Notes: generated from the sequence alone by a model not told the origin. Counted from the stretch's first letter, positions 1 to 14,980 are shown. The stretch: DNA of 64,000 bases from Vigna angularis (GCF_016808095.1 NC_068972.1:9914001-9978000); one strand, 5' to 3'. Translations and numbers: made by a program.

Positions 1-3000
1 AAATACACCTTTATAAACAAAATCGAAATTTTAACTTTTTTTCTTTTAATTTTTATCTAAAGGTCGTGTTTTTTTATATATAACTTGGCGTTTTATATAT
101 TTTGTGTCTAGAAAAAGACTTAGATTACAAATATGATTTTATTGTGAATTAAATTATGTTATAATTGTGTTTATAAGCATGTTTTTATTTCAATGTGAAC
201 GAGAATAATGGTTGATTTTCTCGATTACGGTCGTCACATATTAGGGTTAATAATGAATTTCTGTAATTTTGATTTTGAATTGACCGAACTTGAATTTTAT
301 AAATTTTGCAAATACTTGGTAAGATGGGGCCAGTCTGATGTGGACTAACAGCAACAAATCTCAATTGGACCGGTTCGTTTTTTAATTGAGTAAAAGTTAA
401 TTTTTATATTTTTTTAAAAGAGCGTAAAAAATATATTAAATAAATATAAAATATTTATGCATATCAAAATATTATTTTTATTTTTAATTGGGTTACAAAA
501 TTTTCATTCTAACTCCACGTACCTTAATCCTACGTCAAGCTAACACACCATCTTGGTCTACTTTAAGAAAAAGAATATTAAACTTAAAAAAAAAAAACAA
601 ATTTATATTTTAAAATTTCAAGTCATGTAATTGAACTTAAATTTAAATTTCGGGTATGATGATTTTTTATATAAAGAAATATAAACTATAATATAAGTAC
701 GTTTAAGAAAACATCACTTTAATTTTTAAATATAATAATTATTTTTTAAATGAGTCAGCCATAGACCTGAGTTCATTTAGGTAGCAGGTTAAAAAGAGTC
801 CATTGGTGTATTCTGAATACAAAAATCATTTAAAACCCCAAACTAACGTTTATAAACTTTATTTTTGTAATACAAATCGAAAACAATAAAAATTAAATCA
901 TACTCGAGAACATACTTTTTTTTTCTTCAAGAAATCGTGATTTTGAATTCGATTTGTCTATTTACGTAAATTAAAAAAAACACAAGTTTCATAATTTGTA
1001 ATTAAATGACACCAATTTAATGCTTCAGTCTATTCCTAATGGCCAAATACAAATTAATAGCTACTAGATACGGTGAGATAAGTTTCTTTAAAAAATATTT
1101 GACCAATTAAAATAAATGAAAACCATAACATAAGCGGTTCAAATTAAATTTAGTGAATCACTTTGACAACCGTGTTTCTTATGAAACCTTGGGAAAATTC
1201 AAAATTCCGAAAAGACTAAATATGAAGTCTTCGACTGAGGAGAAACTTAAAATATTTTTTCTCTTTTTTAATTCTGTTATTAAAAGTTTCATTTTAATGA
1301 GAGATAAAACTAAGACTAATTTTATAGTATATAAATAGATATAAATTTTATTAATTTTGTAAGATTAAGTTAGATTTAAAATTTATTATGATAATAAAAT
1401 GATAAGTGAAAGTCAATATTAATAAAATTTGATATTTATTATTATATTGTTTCATCTGTTATTAATTATTTATTAATGTTTAATTTTACATATAATATAT
1501 TTTGATATAAAAAAAGTATATTAGAAGTTTTATATTAATTAAAAGTAAAATTAATTCTTAAAATATATAAGTAGATAAAAATTTCGTTATTTAAACTGAT
1601 TTTATAAAATTGAATTAAGTTTAAAATCTACTTTCCAATATCTCTTATTAAAATAGTATTTCCAACTTGAATAAAACAAAAACGCAACCAACACTTAATT
1701 AATGCATTTAAATTTTGGCCTTTTCAGAATTCCCAGAAACTGTGGGAGGCTATTGTGCAAAGTAGTGTTTAATTTTTGAGGGTGAAAGGAAGGGAATCAG
1801 AATGAGAATCAAGCAGTCTATTAAATTATTAGGCTCCCTCCCACCACCTGTGACCTGTATCATAAAGGCTTTTATACTTAATAGTAATAGTTATGTTACA
1901 CACTTGGAAATGGTACAGTGGGACCAACCTATATCTAATAATAGAAAAAATGCCAGAGTGTCCATCACACTTCATCCATACCTCTACCTCGTAACCCTAA
2001 CCAACCTAACCCTAATCCAATCTAATAATCTCCTTTTCTCATTATTCCTTCCTTTACAACACTACTTCTAGGTTTTGTTTTCATTGCTTTATTCCACAAC
2101 ATGGAATAAGATCCTCCATCATGTGCCACTCCTACACTAAATATGTCACAAAAGACTCCCAAGATAAATTATGAAAATCATTTTCCAGTTATCAAAATTC
2201 ATAATTAAAAACTATGAAATAAACACAATTTGGTTTCTTGAATTGAATATGAATGACAACAATGTATAACACATAATTAGTGTTGTGATGAATCTATTCA
2301 AAAAATAATTAATAAAAAAAACACAATAATAATAAAATCTTAACTCAATTCACATCAATAATAATAATAATAAATTTGTAGTTCTAATATCACTGATGAT
2401 TTATCAATAATTTTTTTTTTAGAAAAACATAAGAACTATATACTTGAATCCAATTCATATAATAAATTAATATTATTTTTTATTATAAACTTTAAAATAA
2501 TAATTTTTTTCATTTTTACTTAATATAAATTTTTAAAATCACTAGTACTTAATATATACACTCTCACAATTGATCCAATTTTTACATTACCAATAGAATT
2601 AATAGTAACATTATCAACATAAAACAATTTTAGAGATTCACATGTCGACATCTTTCATAAATTAAAAAAAGGGATTTTGCTCCTTCTAGTATATATCTTT
2701 CATCATGAAAGCCGGATCTCATAGAGTGGAACTGTGTGTGATTTACGCAAACGATTAAGATAAGCATGAACATAGGGTAATTAATTATTAATTAGAGGCT
2801 TAATTAGCCTGGCGATGCAGAGGTCAGTGTGCACGTGTTTGACCACCAAACCGTTTCCGCGTACAAATAATATCAACCGAAAGACTTTTACAAACCATCC
2901 CATCTGGCATCGTTGATTATTTACCATTACTAAAACCCTAATTTTTACCTGTATAATTTTAAATTAAAATAAAGAATCCATATTTATTAACACTTTTTTT

Positions 3001-6000
3001 ATTTAATTTCTATTTTTTTTAAAAACAAATTGATTGTGGTTTGAGATGCGTCGCGTCGACGGAATTTAAATAACACCAGTTGTAGACTATTAGATGCCCG
3101 CAAAAATCCAAATGGATATTTGTTTCCCACCACACTTCAACTCAACAAGACCATTTATTCATTACATCATATTTTCCACCTTTTTATTTCATATGAAAAA
3201 TCCTTTTTTTACTGTTTTAAAAGTAAAGGCCAAAATGCATTTTTTATTTGAAAATATGTATAATTTTAGTTATTTAATTTCAATCAAATAATGTAGTTTT
3301 ATGTTATCTACTTTGATCGAATCGAACTCTAAACTTGACATATCCTGATTATTTTTGCCTATATTTTTGTTTGGAAACATTTGCTTCAATTTACGAACAC
3401 TTTTCAAATAAACTAATTTCAGGAATCCCGATATCGTAGTTTATGTTTGTTTTTAGGTTTAACATTATAATTCATTTCATTATTATTGTGTTGGTTTGAA
3501 TTTTTTCTCATTGCTTTTTTAAGTTCTCAATTAGTTTTTGTTCATTTAATTTATTAACATGATTTCTCCCATCAAATTGATCGTAACATCAATGGATAAC
3601 ATTCCTTTTTTTGGTTCATAACCACATATTCTTTATTTGATTGGACGAAGGTTAAAAGAAGTAAACACCTAATTTCAAAACCGTTCAAATGCTAGATGAT
3701 GGTCTATCATAATCTAAAAGTTTGGTCTCTGTTTCAATACGATGTTTGTCTAGTGATTCCTTTGGATTACTGTAGGAAATGAGGGTTTTTGGGTTTTTAA
3801 AATATCTTTTAATTTATTATTTTTAATAATTTCAGTTTTAATATTTTTAAAATTTAATAATTAAAACAACATTGTGTATTTATAATCCATATTTGTTTAA
3901 CATTGTAGACTTACTATAAATTTTAATTAAAAAAAATAGTTATTCGTACCATACGGTTTTAAATACGAATTACACTTAAAATAAACAATGTACAGTGGGT
4001 ATTTTTTACGGGTAATTATATATATAGTGGGTTTTAAATAAAGTTGGTTCGGTTCTCGACAAATTATTGTGTGTTTATATATCTGGACTTAAAAAGAAGT
4101 TTTGATAAAACAAGATTCTTGGGGGGCACCTGTTTCAAATGCAGTTTTTGGGTAAAAAAAATTAAATCATCTTGCACAAAATAATTTCTCAAAATGAAAT
4201 TAAAAAACAAATTTATTAAAAAAATTGAATTAAAAATGTTGAACTCAGTTTTTAAATTGAAGAAAACCCAGTAAAATATAAAGAATATATTATATATATT
4301 ATGTTTATAAGGAAGAATATAAAATGGAAGTACAAGTTGCATAGAATTGGATGGGTTGAGACAAGAGTAGAGAGCTAAACCAGGGACAGTGAATTGTATT
4401 ATTGGATTAATGTAGAGGGTGCATATATTATTGGTAATAATTAATGATCCAGGATGTCGATGTGCCTGCATGGATAATCCTTAAAATTTTGTTGGAGGCC
4501 ATAATTGAAAAGTTAGGGTGGGATCATTTTGTTCATCCAGGTGGTCCACAAAAACCAAAACCAGTGAAGAAGAACCGAGTCATCTAAGAAAAACTAATAA
4601 AGTGGCCCACCGTCTTAGAGCCCTCCGGTTTTGATCAACTTGTTGTTGCCATGTGGTCCATTCCTTCCAATGCCCAAGGACTCTTTCCGTACATCGTCTA
4701 TTTCCCCAATAATACGGAATTTTGTTCTACATGCTAACACCCACAACACGCTTTTATATTTTCGTATTTCTTTTTATTCGTAGTCCCATCATTCAAACTG
4801 TTTCCCTGTTCATAGCATGTCTGGCTCTCGTTTATTCCCACAACTCACACACAGCTATATATATATCACCAAAATAATTAATAATGAAAGTTATAATAAG
4901 ACTGTTTGTGAGTGATGTGATGGTAATGCAATAGGTATTAGGAAGAGTGACTCCAAAAGGGTAAATTGTGGTATATAATTGTAGCCGAGGTTGACAATAA
5001 TTGTGTGAATGAGCATAGTCTTAGCCGAATCCTAGTCATTCTAAGAAGTAGGATTGTGGATAAAGAAATCATGGGACAAACAATAGAAATGAATGATAAT
5101 GCGATGAGCAAAAGGAGGATAGTGCAATGGATGTGCTTTTTCTTTATTCGTTTTCTATTTTTGTTAAAATCGTGGAATAATACTTAGGCGAACCTGGTCG
5201 AAAAGACAAACTGGAACTGGGATGTTAAGTTCGGTGGGGACTGATGGATGGATGGGCAAGAATTTGTTTCTGGTTGAGAGCATGCATCTTTTAGGTAAAA
5301 AAAAACACACACAGCATCATTTATTGTCACTATTATTGATGATTATGTGTATAAAAAGATGGTTATTGTTATAAAATAGGAGATTTTGATGTGGCAATGT
5401 TATATATGTTTTGAAAGAGAAGGTTATAAGTAAGATAAGGAAAGGAGATAAAAAGAGAAGAGTGGGTGTGTGTCGAGACTGGGGTAGCAGGAGAAAAGCT
5501 AAGGGGGGATGAACTTCAGAGAATGAAGGTCCACTCTCCTCGTGAACCCCATCATGTTTCTAATATCAACTTCACCAACTCATGGTCCACACCCTCTTAC
5601 TGTGGGTCCTGCCTCACATACACTACCCACACCTCAACCCCATATACACCACAAATCTTCATAATCTTACCAAATACCTCTTTTTCTTTAAATATCCTCT
5701 TCATCCATTTCCCTTTTATTACCTCTTCTCTAAATTCTACTTTTAATTCTATAATCACCCAACGCTATAACTTATCCTTCATCCCTTCAAAACAACCTCA
5801 CAAAATGTTGGATGTACACAAAATTATTCTCATAAAGGGACTCCACCGGGTTTCAAATGGAAATGCCATTTTAGGTCATTTTTTCTTGTTATATAAATTT
5901 TAGTTCATTTGGCCGCGTACTATTTATTATTCCGTACCGCTTACTCATTGGGAATAAGCCTTTGACTGCTATTTTCTTTATTTCCTTCTAAATTAAAAAT

Positions 6001-7083
6001 CAAATCATAGTTTTCATTACTTTATTTAAGTAATTATTCTGCACTGGAATGTATTTTATTTATGCTTAAATGTTTTTGTTACTGCTTAAAATAAGTGAAT
6101 ACTAATATTGTAAGATCGCATCTAAATATAAAAACTTAATAGTTACTGTCATGAATGATTCCGAAACCTCCCGCTTTATTTACACATAGAGCATTGACTG
6201 TGCTTTTGTATTCAAGACATCAAAAACATTTTTTTTTCTTACAATATTAATGATTTGAACAAGGAAATAACACTGCTTTATATTTATTATTTATAATATT
6301 TTAAAAATTGAAGGGTTGATTAAGAACACGTTGACACCTACCTCCTTACAATATTTTCTTACTAATAATTTTTAAAAATAAAAAATCATGAGTAAAAGTC
6401 ATTAAACAAAAATTAATATTGATTTTTTGTGTGTGTTTGACTTCCAATCATCACTGTCTGTTAGAAACTACATGCATTGCAAGCGTTTGCTTTTTTTTAA
6501 TAAAGGTTTTATTCCCTACTTTTATGATCTCACAAAAACCTTCAAAAGTTCACTTAAAATTGAAGTAATTGTAGAAAGAAGAGAAAAAATATATAAAAAT
6601 GAATATTCTTTAAAAAATCTTTTCAGAAGAAAATCTTCTCTAGTTTTTAAATAAACATGTTTCGTTTGTTTAATAGGTGGACAATTTATTCCGTAAACCG
6701 GATGGGAGAAGAATATCTATTTTTGTAATTTTAAATCAGATGTTATCTTTGATCAAGGTTAATATACTTTTTTAAGTGTTAATTATTATATTAACCATGT
6801 GCGTATATAATTGTAATTTTGAAAAGGCTAGAATTGCAAAAGAATTCTTAAAAATTTAAATATCACAAAATTAATATTATTAGTCAGTGAATAAATTTTT
6901 CATATATAAAGAAAATACCAGCATGATGTATAATATGAATTTGGAAGAGAAATAAAATAATAAAACATTATTTAGAAAGAAGATGAAAAAAAGTGGAGGA
7001 ATTGTATTTATCATTATATAATTTTATGAGTGTGATATAAATTACCTGCATATGAAATGCAGTGATTTTCTAGTGTAATCTTA
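1..7083. other. AT-rich intergenic DNA, no gene recognised
   Basis: Strongly AT-rich with short, low-complexity open frames only. The longest (about 4064-4471 on the minus strand and 5466-5903 on the plus strand) have biased Phe/Ile/Asn or Ser/Thr/Pro composition and no recognisable domain, so I do not call them genes. A G-box-like CACGTG lies near 2832-2837. I see no transposon ends I would defend here. Confidence 0.6.
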
Positions 7084-7104
7084 TCTCTCTCTCTCTCTCT
7101 CTCT
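7084..7104. repeat. (TC)n tract in the RAV promoter
   Basis: About ten TC units lie roughly 190 bp upstream of the RAV TATA box. Pyrimidine/GA tracts near plant promoters are candidate BPC (GAGA-binding) protein sites; a role here is inference from position only. Confidence 0.7.
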
Positions 7105-7293
7105 TTCTCCATCAATGAATTTTTCTCCTTCTCCAATGGTTGACCCACCCACACCACATATCATGCATTCCTCCATATCAAATTCATTGAAATGAAATTA
7201 GTAATTGGGGATGATGCCTAAATCATCCCAACCTCCTTACATTTCATGTTCCAATAAATAACACTGCCTCACCTTCCTAGTTCCTCCTCTTTC

Positions 7294-7302
7294 TATATAT
7301 AA
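7294..7302 (+). promoter_or_regulatory. TATA box of the RAV-type gene
   Basis: TATATATAA lies 164 bp upstream of the ATG at 7466 and is followed by a C/A-rich leader typical of plant 5' UTRs. Transcription would start about 25-35 bp downstream, near 7325-7335, giving a leader of roughly 135 nt. No ATG is seen in that leader before the start codon. Confidence 0.65.
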
Positions 7303-7465
7303 TATCCAACCTCAAACCAAATCATACCTATTCTCCAGTTTCTTCTACTCCCACACACTGCTTCATCCTACACTACATTAAGCACTCAAATAACTAAACC
7401 AAACCAAAACCATTTCCTTCACTCACTCCACACACAACCAAATTCATAACGGTTACAAACGCAAA

Positions 7466-8539
7466 ATGGACGCTGCCACTTCCACGGACGAAACCACCAC
7501 CACCAGCGAATCTCTTTCCCTTCCTCCCAACCAATCTCCGCCTCCTCTAATCCGCATCGAACCCGACGCTGTTTCCGGCGAGGCCGAATCCCGCAAACTT
7601 CCGTCCTCCAAATACAAAGGCGTGGTGCCGCAACCCAACGGTCGTTGGGGCGCTCAGATTTACGAGAAGCACCAGCGCGTTTGGCTCGGTACCTTCAACG
7701 AGGAAGATGAAGCCGCCAGAGCCTACGACATCGCGGCGCAGAGGTTCCGCGGGCGCGACGCCGTCACAAACTTCAAGCCTCTTGCCGGAGCAGGCGACGA
7801 CGCAGAGTCCGAGTTCCTTAACTCGCATTCCAAGTCCGAGATCGTCGACATGCTGCGCAAACACACCTACGACGACGAGCTCCAGCAGAGCACACGCGGC
7901 GGAAGGCGACGCCGCGACGCCGAGGCCGCCTCGTGCGGCGCGTACGATGTGAAGGCGCGTGAGCAGCTGTTCGAGAAAACAGTCACTCCCAGCGACGTCG
8001 GCAAGCTGAATAGATTGGTTATACCGAAGCAGCACGCGGAGAAGCACTTCCCGTTGAGCAGCGGATCCGGTAGCGGAGTCTCGCCGCGCACTGTTGCAGC
8101 GGCGGCGGCCAAGGGAGTGCTGTTGAACTTCGAGGACGTTGGAGGGAAAGTGTGGCGGTTCCGTTACTCGTATTGGAATAGTAGCCAGAGCTACGTGCTT
8201 ACCAAGGGATGGAGCCGGTTTGTGAAGGATAACAATCTGAGAGCCGGTGACGCGGTTCGGTTTTTCAAGTCAACCGGACCGGACCGGCAGCTTTATATAG
8301 ACTGCAAGGCCAGGAGCGGTGGCGGTATTTGTGAGCTTAATAACAATAATGCTGGAGGTTTGTTTGTCCCGGTGGGACCAGTTGTTGAGCCGGTTCAGAT
8401 GGTTCGGCTTTTCGGGGTGAACCTTTTGAAACTACCCGGTTCGGATGGTGTCCGGGTTGGCTATGAGGGGAAGCGGAAAGAGATGGAACTGTTTGCATTC
8501 GAATGTAGCAAGAAGTTAAAAGTAATTGGAGCTTTGTAA
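7466..8539 (+). CDS. RAV1/TEMPRANILLO-type AP2-B3 transcription factor
   Basis: A 357-residue nuclear DNA-binding protein encoded by one uninterrupted exon, as is usual for the RAV family. An AP2/ERF domain spans about residues 48-105 ([20 protein letters not shown] onward). A B3 domain spans about 168-284 ([20 protein letters not shown] onward). The RLFGV motif at 314-318, inside MVRLFGVNL, is the known B3 repression motif, which supports action as a repressor. RAV proteins bind bipartite CAACA/CACCTG sites; TEM members repress FT and gibberellin genes and RAV1 restrains growth. The coding sequence is far more GC-rich than its flanks, with an Arg/Ala-rich linker around 145-160. The first ATG after the TATA box was used as start. 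Family assignment is very secure; whether the orthologue is TEM1, TEM2 or RAV1 cannot be settled by eye. Confidence 0.95.
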   Translation: MDAATSTDETTTTSESLSLPPNQSPPPLIRIEPDAVSGEAESRKLPSSKYKGVVPQPNGRWGAQIYEKHQRVWLGTFNEEDEAARAYDIAAQRFRGRDAVTNFKPLAGAGDDAESEFLNSHSKSEIVDMLRKHTYDDELQQSTRGGRRRRDAEAASCGAYDVKAREQLFEKTVTPSDVGKLNRLVIPKQHAEKHFPLSSGSGSGVSPRTVAAAAAKGVLLNFEDVGGKVWRFRYSYWNSSQSYVLTKGWSRFVKDNNLRAGDAVRFFKSTGPDRQLYIDCKARSGGGICELNNNNAGGLFVPVGPVVEPVQMVRLFGVNLLKLPGSDGVRVGYEGKRKEMELFAFECSKKLKVIGAL

Positions 8540-11500
8540 CATTAATGTTTTTACGTTTGTTTTTGTGAATTTTGTAACTGTTGAATTGTTGAGAGAAAGA
8601 TTGAGGAGTTAGAGCAGGTAGATTGATGGATGGTGGCCATGTTTCAAGTTGCCACTTGTAACAAAAGGTGTATATTATCAGAGAAAAAGAAAAAGGGAAA
8701 ATTAGGGCAAGATGTATAACACAAAAATAAAGGAATCAGAAGTACAACTGCTTATTTTTCTATAAGAGTACTTCTTATCTTTTAGACACAGGCACACTAA
8801 CTGTGAACAGCTATTTCCTGCTCCAGAAATCATAACTCATTCATATTCTTAAGATAAATCAACTGCATATTGTAACTCGTGCATGTATTTTGCATGTGCG
8901 GTGTTCTCCATTTCATGATTTCGGCTTGCTTTACCATCATCGCGTAAACTGATTCTAGTTTAACTTGTAGGATTGAGTATAAGATTTAGATATTTACTTG
9001 TCTTAAATCTAAAATTTTGAAGAAAACAATTTTCATAATTCTTTTTTCAATTAATTTTTTAATCATTTGTGTGAACTAATTATAGCAGGAGATTATGGCT
9101 GAAAACCTTGTGTACATATACAGAAAAGTATTCTTTACCCAATTAGGCAAAAAAAATTATTTCAACTTAGGTTAGGTTAATGTTTGTCGGTGAATCACTG
9201 TTTTACTTATCCATAAAAATGGAAAGAATTGAGAAATTATATTCAACCAATTAAATAATTATTTTCTCAAAATTAACAGAATTAAATTGATGCTTAACTT
9301 TTATGATGTAGAAGATGATATTTGATTTTTGGATTTGATGATTTCATTGTTATATGATTGCGAAATGAGATACGAAAGTTTTTACTGTGGAAAAAAAATT
9401 GGCAAAAATTGAGAAAGTTAATAGAGACATTGAAGAGGGGGTCCATGGCATGACCTAGGAAAGTGTGAACAAGTTGATAATTAGACATTTGTCCAATAAA
9501 GAAAGAAAGTGAGAAAGAGCTACTTGGCAAGTGGGCATGGCGTACTGTGCATGCCCATAGGTTTTTCTAACATTCTTAAAAAATCATGGACCTCATATCA
9601 GTACCTTGTTTTTGGAATAGTCAACTTTCCATGAATCTACCATTGTTTCCATTCTTTCTCTACCACTTAAACAATTTCCAACTCGTTCCTAGAAAAAACA
9701 CCCTGCAAATCTCAAACTCCCATTTTTCTTTAAACCATCTTCACTTCTTTTTCCTTCTATATTTTACTAATCATAATGTTCGCCATTTCAATTTTCTTTC
9801 TCAAATATTCAGTGTTTTCATTTTCAGTTAATTCTTCATTGCATAACAAGATACATAAAAAACCATATAGGTTCATTTTGTTCCACACGTTAAATTTCAT
9901 ATGCAACTGCCACCATTAGAGCGCAAAATGATTACAAATAGACTATTCTTTAACTACACAGTTCAATATTCAATTTCAGGGGTGTGTATGAAAATACATG
10001 TGTTGTGTTGCAGAAAATGCTTAGCATTAAAATAATCAGTATTTTGAAGAATTGGTTTTTCTTTTGACTTCGATTAAAAACAAGTGTTTAAATATAATTG
10101 AAAATATTTTTTCATAGGATATAATTGTATAAATATATTTTTTCTTACGTCTGTAGAAATCGTAAGATGTATTTTATGTGATTTGTCTTTCGGGAGATTG
10201 GGTGTTGTTTGTAGATTTGGTATATTGAAAAATTGATCAATGAATGTATAGGTTTTATTTTCTCATTTTCTGTGTTTTTATTAGTATTGTACTGGAGGCA
10301 TCCTTAATGTTTAATTTTTATTTATTTATATATTAGTTATTGTTGATCAGAAATAATAATTAAAAATACAATTTCAAATTGCAAGTTGCAGATAATATCC
10401 TTATACAACTATGCATAAATAATTATAGGAAAAATAGTCTATTCCTTATCTGTGACATTTGAGTCACATTCACGCTCAACTGTTTAGAAAAAAGAAAAGT
10501 AAGAGAAAACTTTTACGAATAAATTTTGCTAAAGCTGAAAAATATTTCTAAAAAAACACTTTTATTTTTTATTTTCTCTTTCAACCATATAAAAATAAAT
10601 AAAACCATTGTCTATGTTTTTCTTTTCTGTTTTCTTCTCTCACCGAATTTAATATGAAAGGTTGAACATTGAAGCCTAATAAAATTAGTCGAACTATAAT
10701 AAACGCCAAAGCTTAACAAAAAGGGAAGAATAATTGGCAAGCCAATAAGGAATATCACCAATTTTTTTATTTAAAAAAACATTTAGGACATCTTCATTTT
10801 CCCAGAGACATAGGTTTAAAAAGTATTTGACATTATTATCTAATAAGTAAAGATTAAATGATTAGTATTATATTTGTTGCTGTTACCAAAAATATAATTT
10901 TGTTATTCATGGATACGAAAAATGTTAACAATAAAAAATTTTAAACATATTATTGGGGAAATTACTAAATTCATAAATTAAATATTATTATTGATTTGAA
11001 GTTATATTAAAAACCAAAACAAACTCATAGGGGAAGCACAATCAGTGAAAAAAGGAAACTATTTTTTTATAGAGAAAATACAGAAACAAAACAAAGAGTG
11101 AGAAGAAGGGAAGGAAGAAAAAGATTGCCATAGGCTCCAAATTTTTGGCTTACTTTTATATAGTATAAATTAAAAATTTGACTAAATTTATAGTGATTTT
11201 ATGGATATCCTCTGAAAGTGAAATAATATTATTTTAAAGAATTGGTAGTTGTGGAATAAATAAGCATAGAGAAGTTATTAATTAGTCTTTCCTTGGACAT
11301 GAGAAAATTCAAACCGAAACATAATGTTATTCTTCTTCCAAATGTTTCAATGATGTTGAGGAACATTACTTGGCAGAAGTCTTAGTCTGGTTTTGAAACA
11401 GTGGATTTGAATCTTCTAACCAGAGAATTAATAATCCAGGCACTTTGGAATAAAAATATATATATATTTTAACACTTCTAATAATCGTCTTCATGTTCCA

Positions 11501-13664
11501 TCTAGTCTGCGTAAAGAGCCAAATGTATATATATATATATATGATTTCCTGTGCAGAAAACCTTCGACATTTTATTCGTTAAATGTTTTAATCTTCAACT
11601 ACATGCATGCTACTTATTACGACGTATCGGACACAAGTGTCAATTTAATTTAGGTTCGGAGTTAAGTCTGATATCCACTAAATTAATACATCTTCACATC
11701 ACACTCTACTTATTCACTATTCTAAATTATGTTTCTGTCGCCATAAGATATGTATGTAATGGTTTAAATAATCATATTTGGTGTTTCTTTTAGGAAGACT
11801 TTTATGGTAATTTTGATTTGAACAAATACCCCTTTTCATCAAACCTGTTCTACCTGCTGTAATTAATGATGACAAAATTTGAAATTTTCCTTATGACGCA
11901 AGAGGAAGAAGACCATAAAGAAGAAGGGTTTGTGATAGATACAGGAAATGTGACAGCTGCAGAGATGAACGTTTCCTACACTCACAGGAGTCTTTTGGTT
12001 TATAGTCTTTTTTTTTTCATTTTCGTCTCCAACGTTGTTTCTTCTTTGTCTTTGTTTCCCTTAGATGTTTCCTACACTCTAAAATGTTTGTTTGCTGAAA
12101 CATTTGACTAAACTAGCTTGTTCTCCATATTTTCCTGCTAAACATTTTAATTATTTCAAGTAATTACAAACATTAAATTTCTGTTGACTTTAACTTGTTT
12201 ATGCGATGCTAATCATGTCATGAATTAACAATTTTACTCATTCCATCAATGTATCTGTGAACATCAAGCACAAAAATATTATTACTCACTACCTTCTTAT
12301 CCTTTACATTAAGATTAGTTGAATTAATATTTTTTTAATTGATTATCTCGCAATCTTTTTAATTTTTTTATAAAATTAGAAAAAAAGTAATAATATTTTA
12401 CGATGATAACTCAAGATATAAATTTCCAATCCTGAGTGCGATTTATATGGTTACATTACAACAATGACTTTTTCTATTAATATTTTATGGAATTACAAAA
12501 TTTTGAGGAAAAGGAGATCAAATACATTTCTTATGTTTTTTTTTTCTTAAAAAATTTTTCTAAAGAAATATAAAAAATATCAAAACAAAAATTATTAGTG
12601 TCAGGAATTTTACGGAGTAAATCTTCCGAGTAATTTACGAAATGAAAAATAACAATTAAAACTTTACTTTTTTTCTTATAATTAAGACTAACATATTTCT
12701 CACGTTTATTTTTTTTCGTACAAAAACCAGAGGTATCATATATATTATTATACAATGGTAAAGTAAAATGTTAAGATTATGATGATTCCTTTCTCTCAAT
12801 CAGAAAAGTAACAAATTGTAATTTTAACGTATTTTTTATAAGTTAAATTTAGAGTACTAAAGGAATATTTTTAAAGCAAAATAACCACGTGATAAGGTCT
12901 TTAATGATATGAACAAAATTATAAGTATATTCCTAACAGTCTAATTCTATTTTTAATAGTACTTGAGATAGAGAGATTAAAAAAGTAATTTTTAAATTCT
13001 TAGGATTAAAAGAAAATTTTAAGTTTATATGACCAAAAGCCAAATTTAAGAAAATAGAAAACGTATTCAAGCTTTTATTTTATTATATAAAGAAGATCAA
13101 GCCCGAAATCTTTCATGCATTTTGGGCTTTTGGTGTATATTACGCCTCCTGTTTTATTCAGTTTGTGTGCTTTTGTATATTTCCTCCTCTTTTTGCATTA
13201 TTCTCTCATGATTTTTAAACTAGGAATACAAATACATCTATAGTGGTAGGTATTATTTTAATTTGTCCCATTTTTTTATGTAAAATCCAAACATTAAGAC
13301 GATATGATATGGATATAAGCAATATTTAATTTTTTTTAAGTTGCATATAGAAATAAGGAAGAATTTATATTTACTTCATTATCTTTCTCATTCTGTTTTA
13401 AATTTCTAAAAGATCCTTTATAATTTTCTTAAATTTTTTTGTTTGGTCCTATTTGAAAAACTCTTATTTTCTTTTAATTTTTTTATTTAATCTCTTAGAT
13501 ATTTTTATTATTTGGTATCAAACAAATTCACTAAAATTTTTAAGGTATTCTTTTTGTTTTCATCACAACCTTAGGTACATATTTAAATAACTTAAATATC
13601 AAATCTATCAAATTAACTTCTTTTTTTTGTAAAATATGTGTTATTAATACCTTTCCTTTAAATA

Positions 13665-13666
<2 letters not shown>
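8540..13666. other. Intergenic, no gene recognised
   Basis: The first 200-300 bases are likely the RAV 3' UTR. The rest is AT-rich with short frames of biased composition (for example 9586-9831) and no recognisable protein. Short AT runs occur at about 11457-11467 and 11527-11542. No tRNA-like or other structural RNA pattern was noticed. Confidence 0.55.

Positions 13667-13749
<83 letters not shown>
13667..13749. repeat. (TA)n microsatellite
   Basis: About 83 bp of uninterrupted TA dinucleotides, ending about 110 bp before the left end of the hAT-like element at 13860. Likely length-polymorphic. Confidence 0.95.
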
Positions 13750-13757
<8 letters not shown>

Positions 13758-13967
13758 TATATAAAATATGTTACTATTCATTTGAGCGTTCAAATTTGTA
13801 TTAACATTAAATTTATTTTTAAAAAAATTATTTAATTAATATTTAAGATTATGTTTAACTAGGGATGGGTAAATTGTACTGTTTGCATTGTAATATAAAC
13901 TAATTATAGTTAACTATAAAATAGTCAAATAAACTGGACTGAACTAAAAAATAGTTCAAAAAATCTG

Positions 13968-13992
13968 AACTGAACTATTTTTTAGTTCAGTT
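13968..13992. repeat. Perfect 10-bp inverted repeat inside the hAT-like element
   Basis: AACTGAACTA at 13968-13977 and TAGTTCAGTT at 13983-13992 are exact complements around a 5-base T loop. Related AGTTCAG/CTGAACT words recur through 13930-14050 and again near 15190-15260 close to the right end, so these look like subterminal transposase-binding motifs (inference). Confidence 0.7.
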
Positions 13993-14386
13993 AACTGTTT
14001 TTTAATTCACAATTCAGTTAACTACATTATGTAGTTCAGAGTTCACTGAATATACATGATTCTAAATTGTGAAAACAGTTCAGAATTAAAGCTAAAGCCT
14101 AAAAGATACATAGCAAGATGAAAAAAGTTCTCAATTATAGGCAATTATAGTTCTGAGAATAAATTAATTAATTTTCTATTAGCAGTTAACTATTTCAAAT
14201 GTACTAAACTATTTTTATTAAAATTGAACTATACTGTTTTGCAGTTCAATTTAAAAAAAAAAAACTAGACTTTTCTATTAGCAGTTAACTATTTCAAATG
14301 GTAAACCGTACAATTGTAATCAAAGTAAACTGCAATTCGTCTTTGGCATCGCAAACATACAGAAACTGCATGTTTATGTTAAAATG

Positions 14387-14980
14387 TTTATTTAAATTCT
14401 TAACTTAAACAATATTTAATTGCATTGATTACATTAAAAAAAATTGATAAGAAAAACCTTGGTCAAAATTTATTCATTTGTAAATTTCAACAGTATAATA
14501 ATTTTTAGTAAAAATAAAAAAATAATAAACGAGTATGATATATAATTATGAAAAAGTAGGATATACAAATATAAATTAATACAAATAACTAAGTTACATG
14601 TTTTATGAAAAAAAATAATTCATACCAATTTGTAAATATTATTAAATGTGTCTTTTTTTATCTTAAAACTATTTCAGAATAAGTTTGTAAAATTTATTTA
14701 AATTCTTAACTTAAATAAAATTTAATTGCATAGATTACATTAAAAAAATTGATAAGAAAAACCTTAGTCAAAATCTATTCATTTATAAATTTCAATAGTA
14801 TAATAATTTTTAGTAAAAATAAAAATAATAATAAACGAATATGATATATAATTATGAAAAGTAAGATATACAAATATAAATAACTAAGTTACATGTTTTA
14901 CAAGAAAAAAATAATTCATACTAATTTTTTTGTCTTAAAACTATTTCGGAACAAGTTTGAAAAGTTTATCTAAATTCTTA
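14387..14980. repeat. 306-bp direct tandem duplication
   Basis: Two diverged copies, about 14387-14692 and 14693-14980. The shared word TTTAAATTCT recurs at 14391 and 14697, and long stretches such as TGATATATAATTATGAAAA and ATAACTAAGTTACATGTTTT recur in the same order. The second copy has small deletions. It lies wholly inside the hAT-like element. Confidence 0.85.

Noticed and set aside
4064..4471. 135-codon minus-strand frame
   Set aside because: Phe/Asn/Ile-rich composition expected from AT-rich DNA; no domain and no promoter-like sequence.
5466..5903. 145-codon plus-strand frame
   Set aside because: Ser/Thr/Pro/His-rich low-complexity sequence with no recognisable homology; likely open by chance in a C-rich stretch.
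7453..8112. Several minus-strand and alternate plus-strand frames over the RAV gene (up to 166 codons)
   Set aside because: They are shadows of a GC-rich coding exon; only the 357-codon frame shows AP2 and B3 domains.
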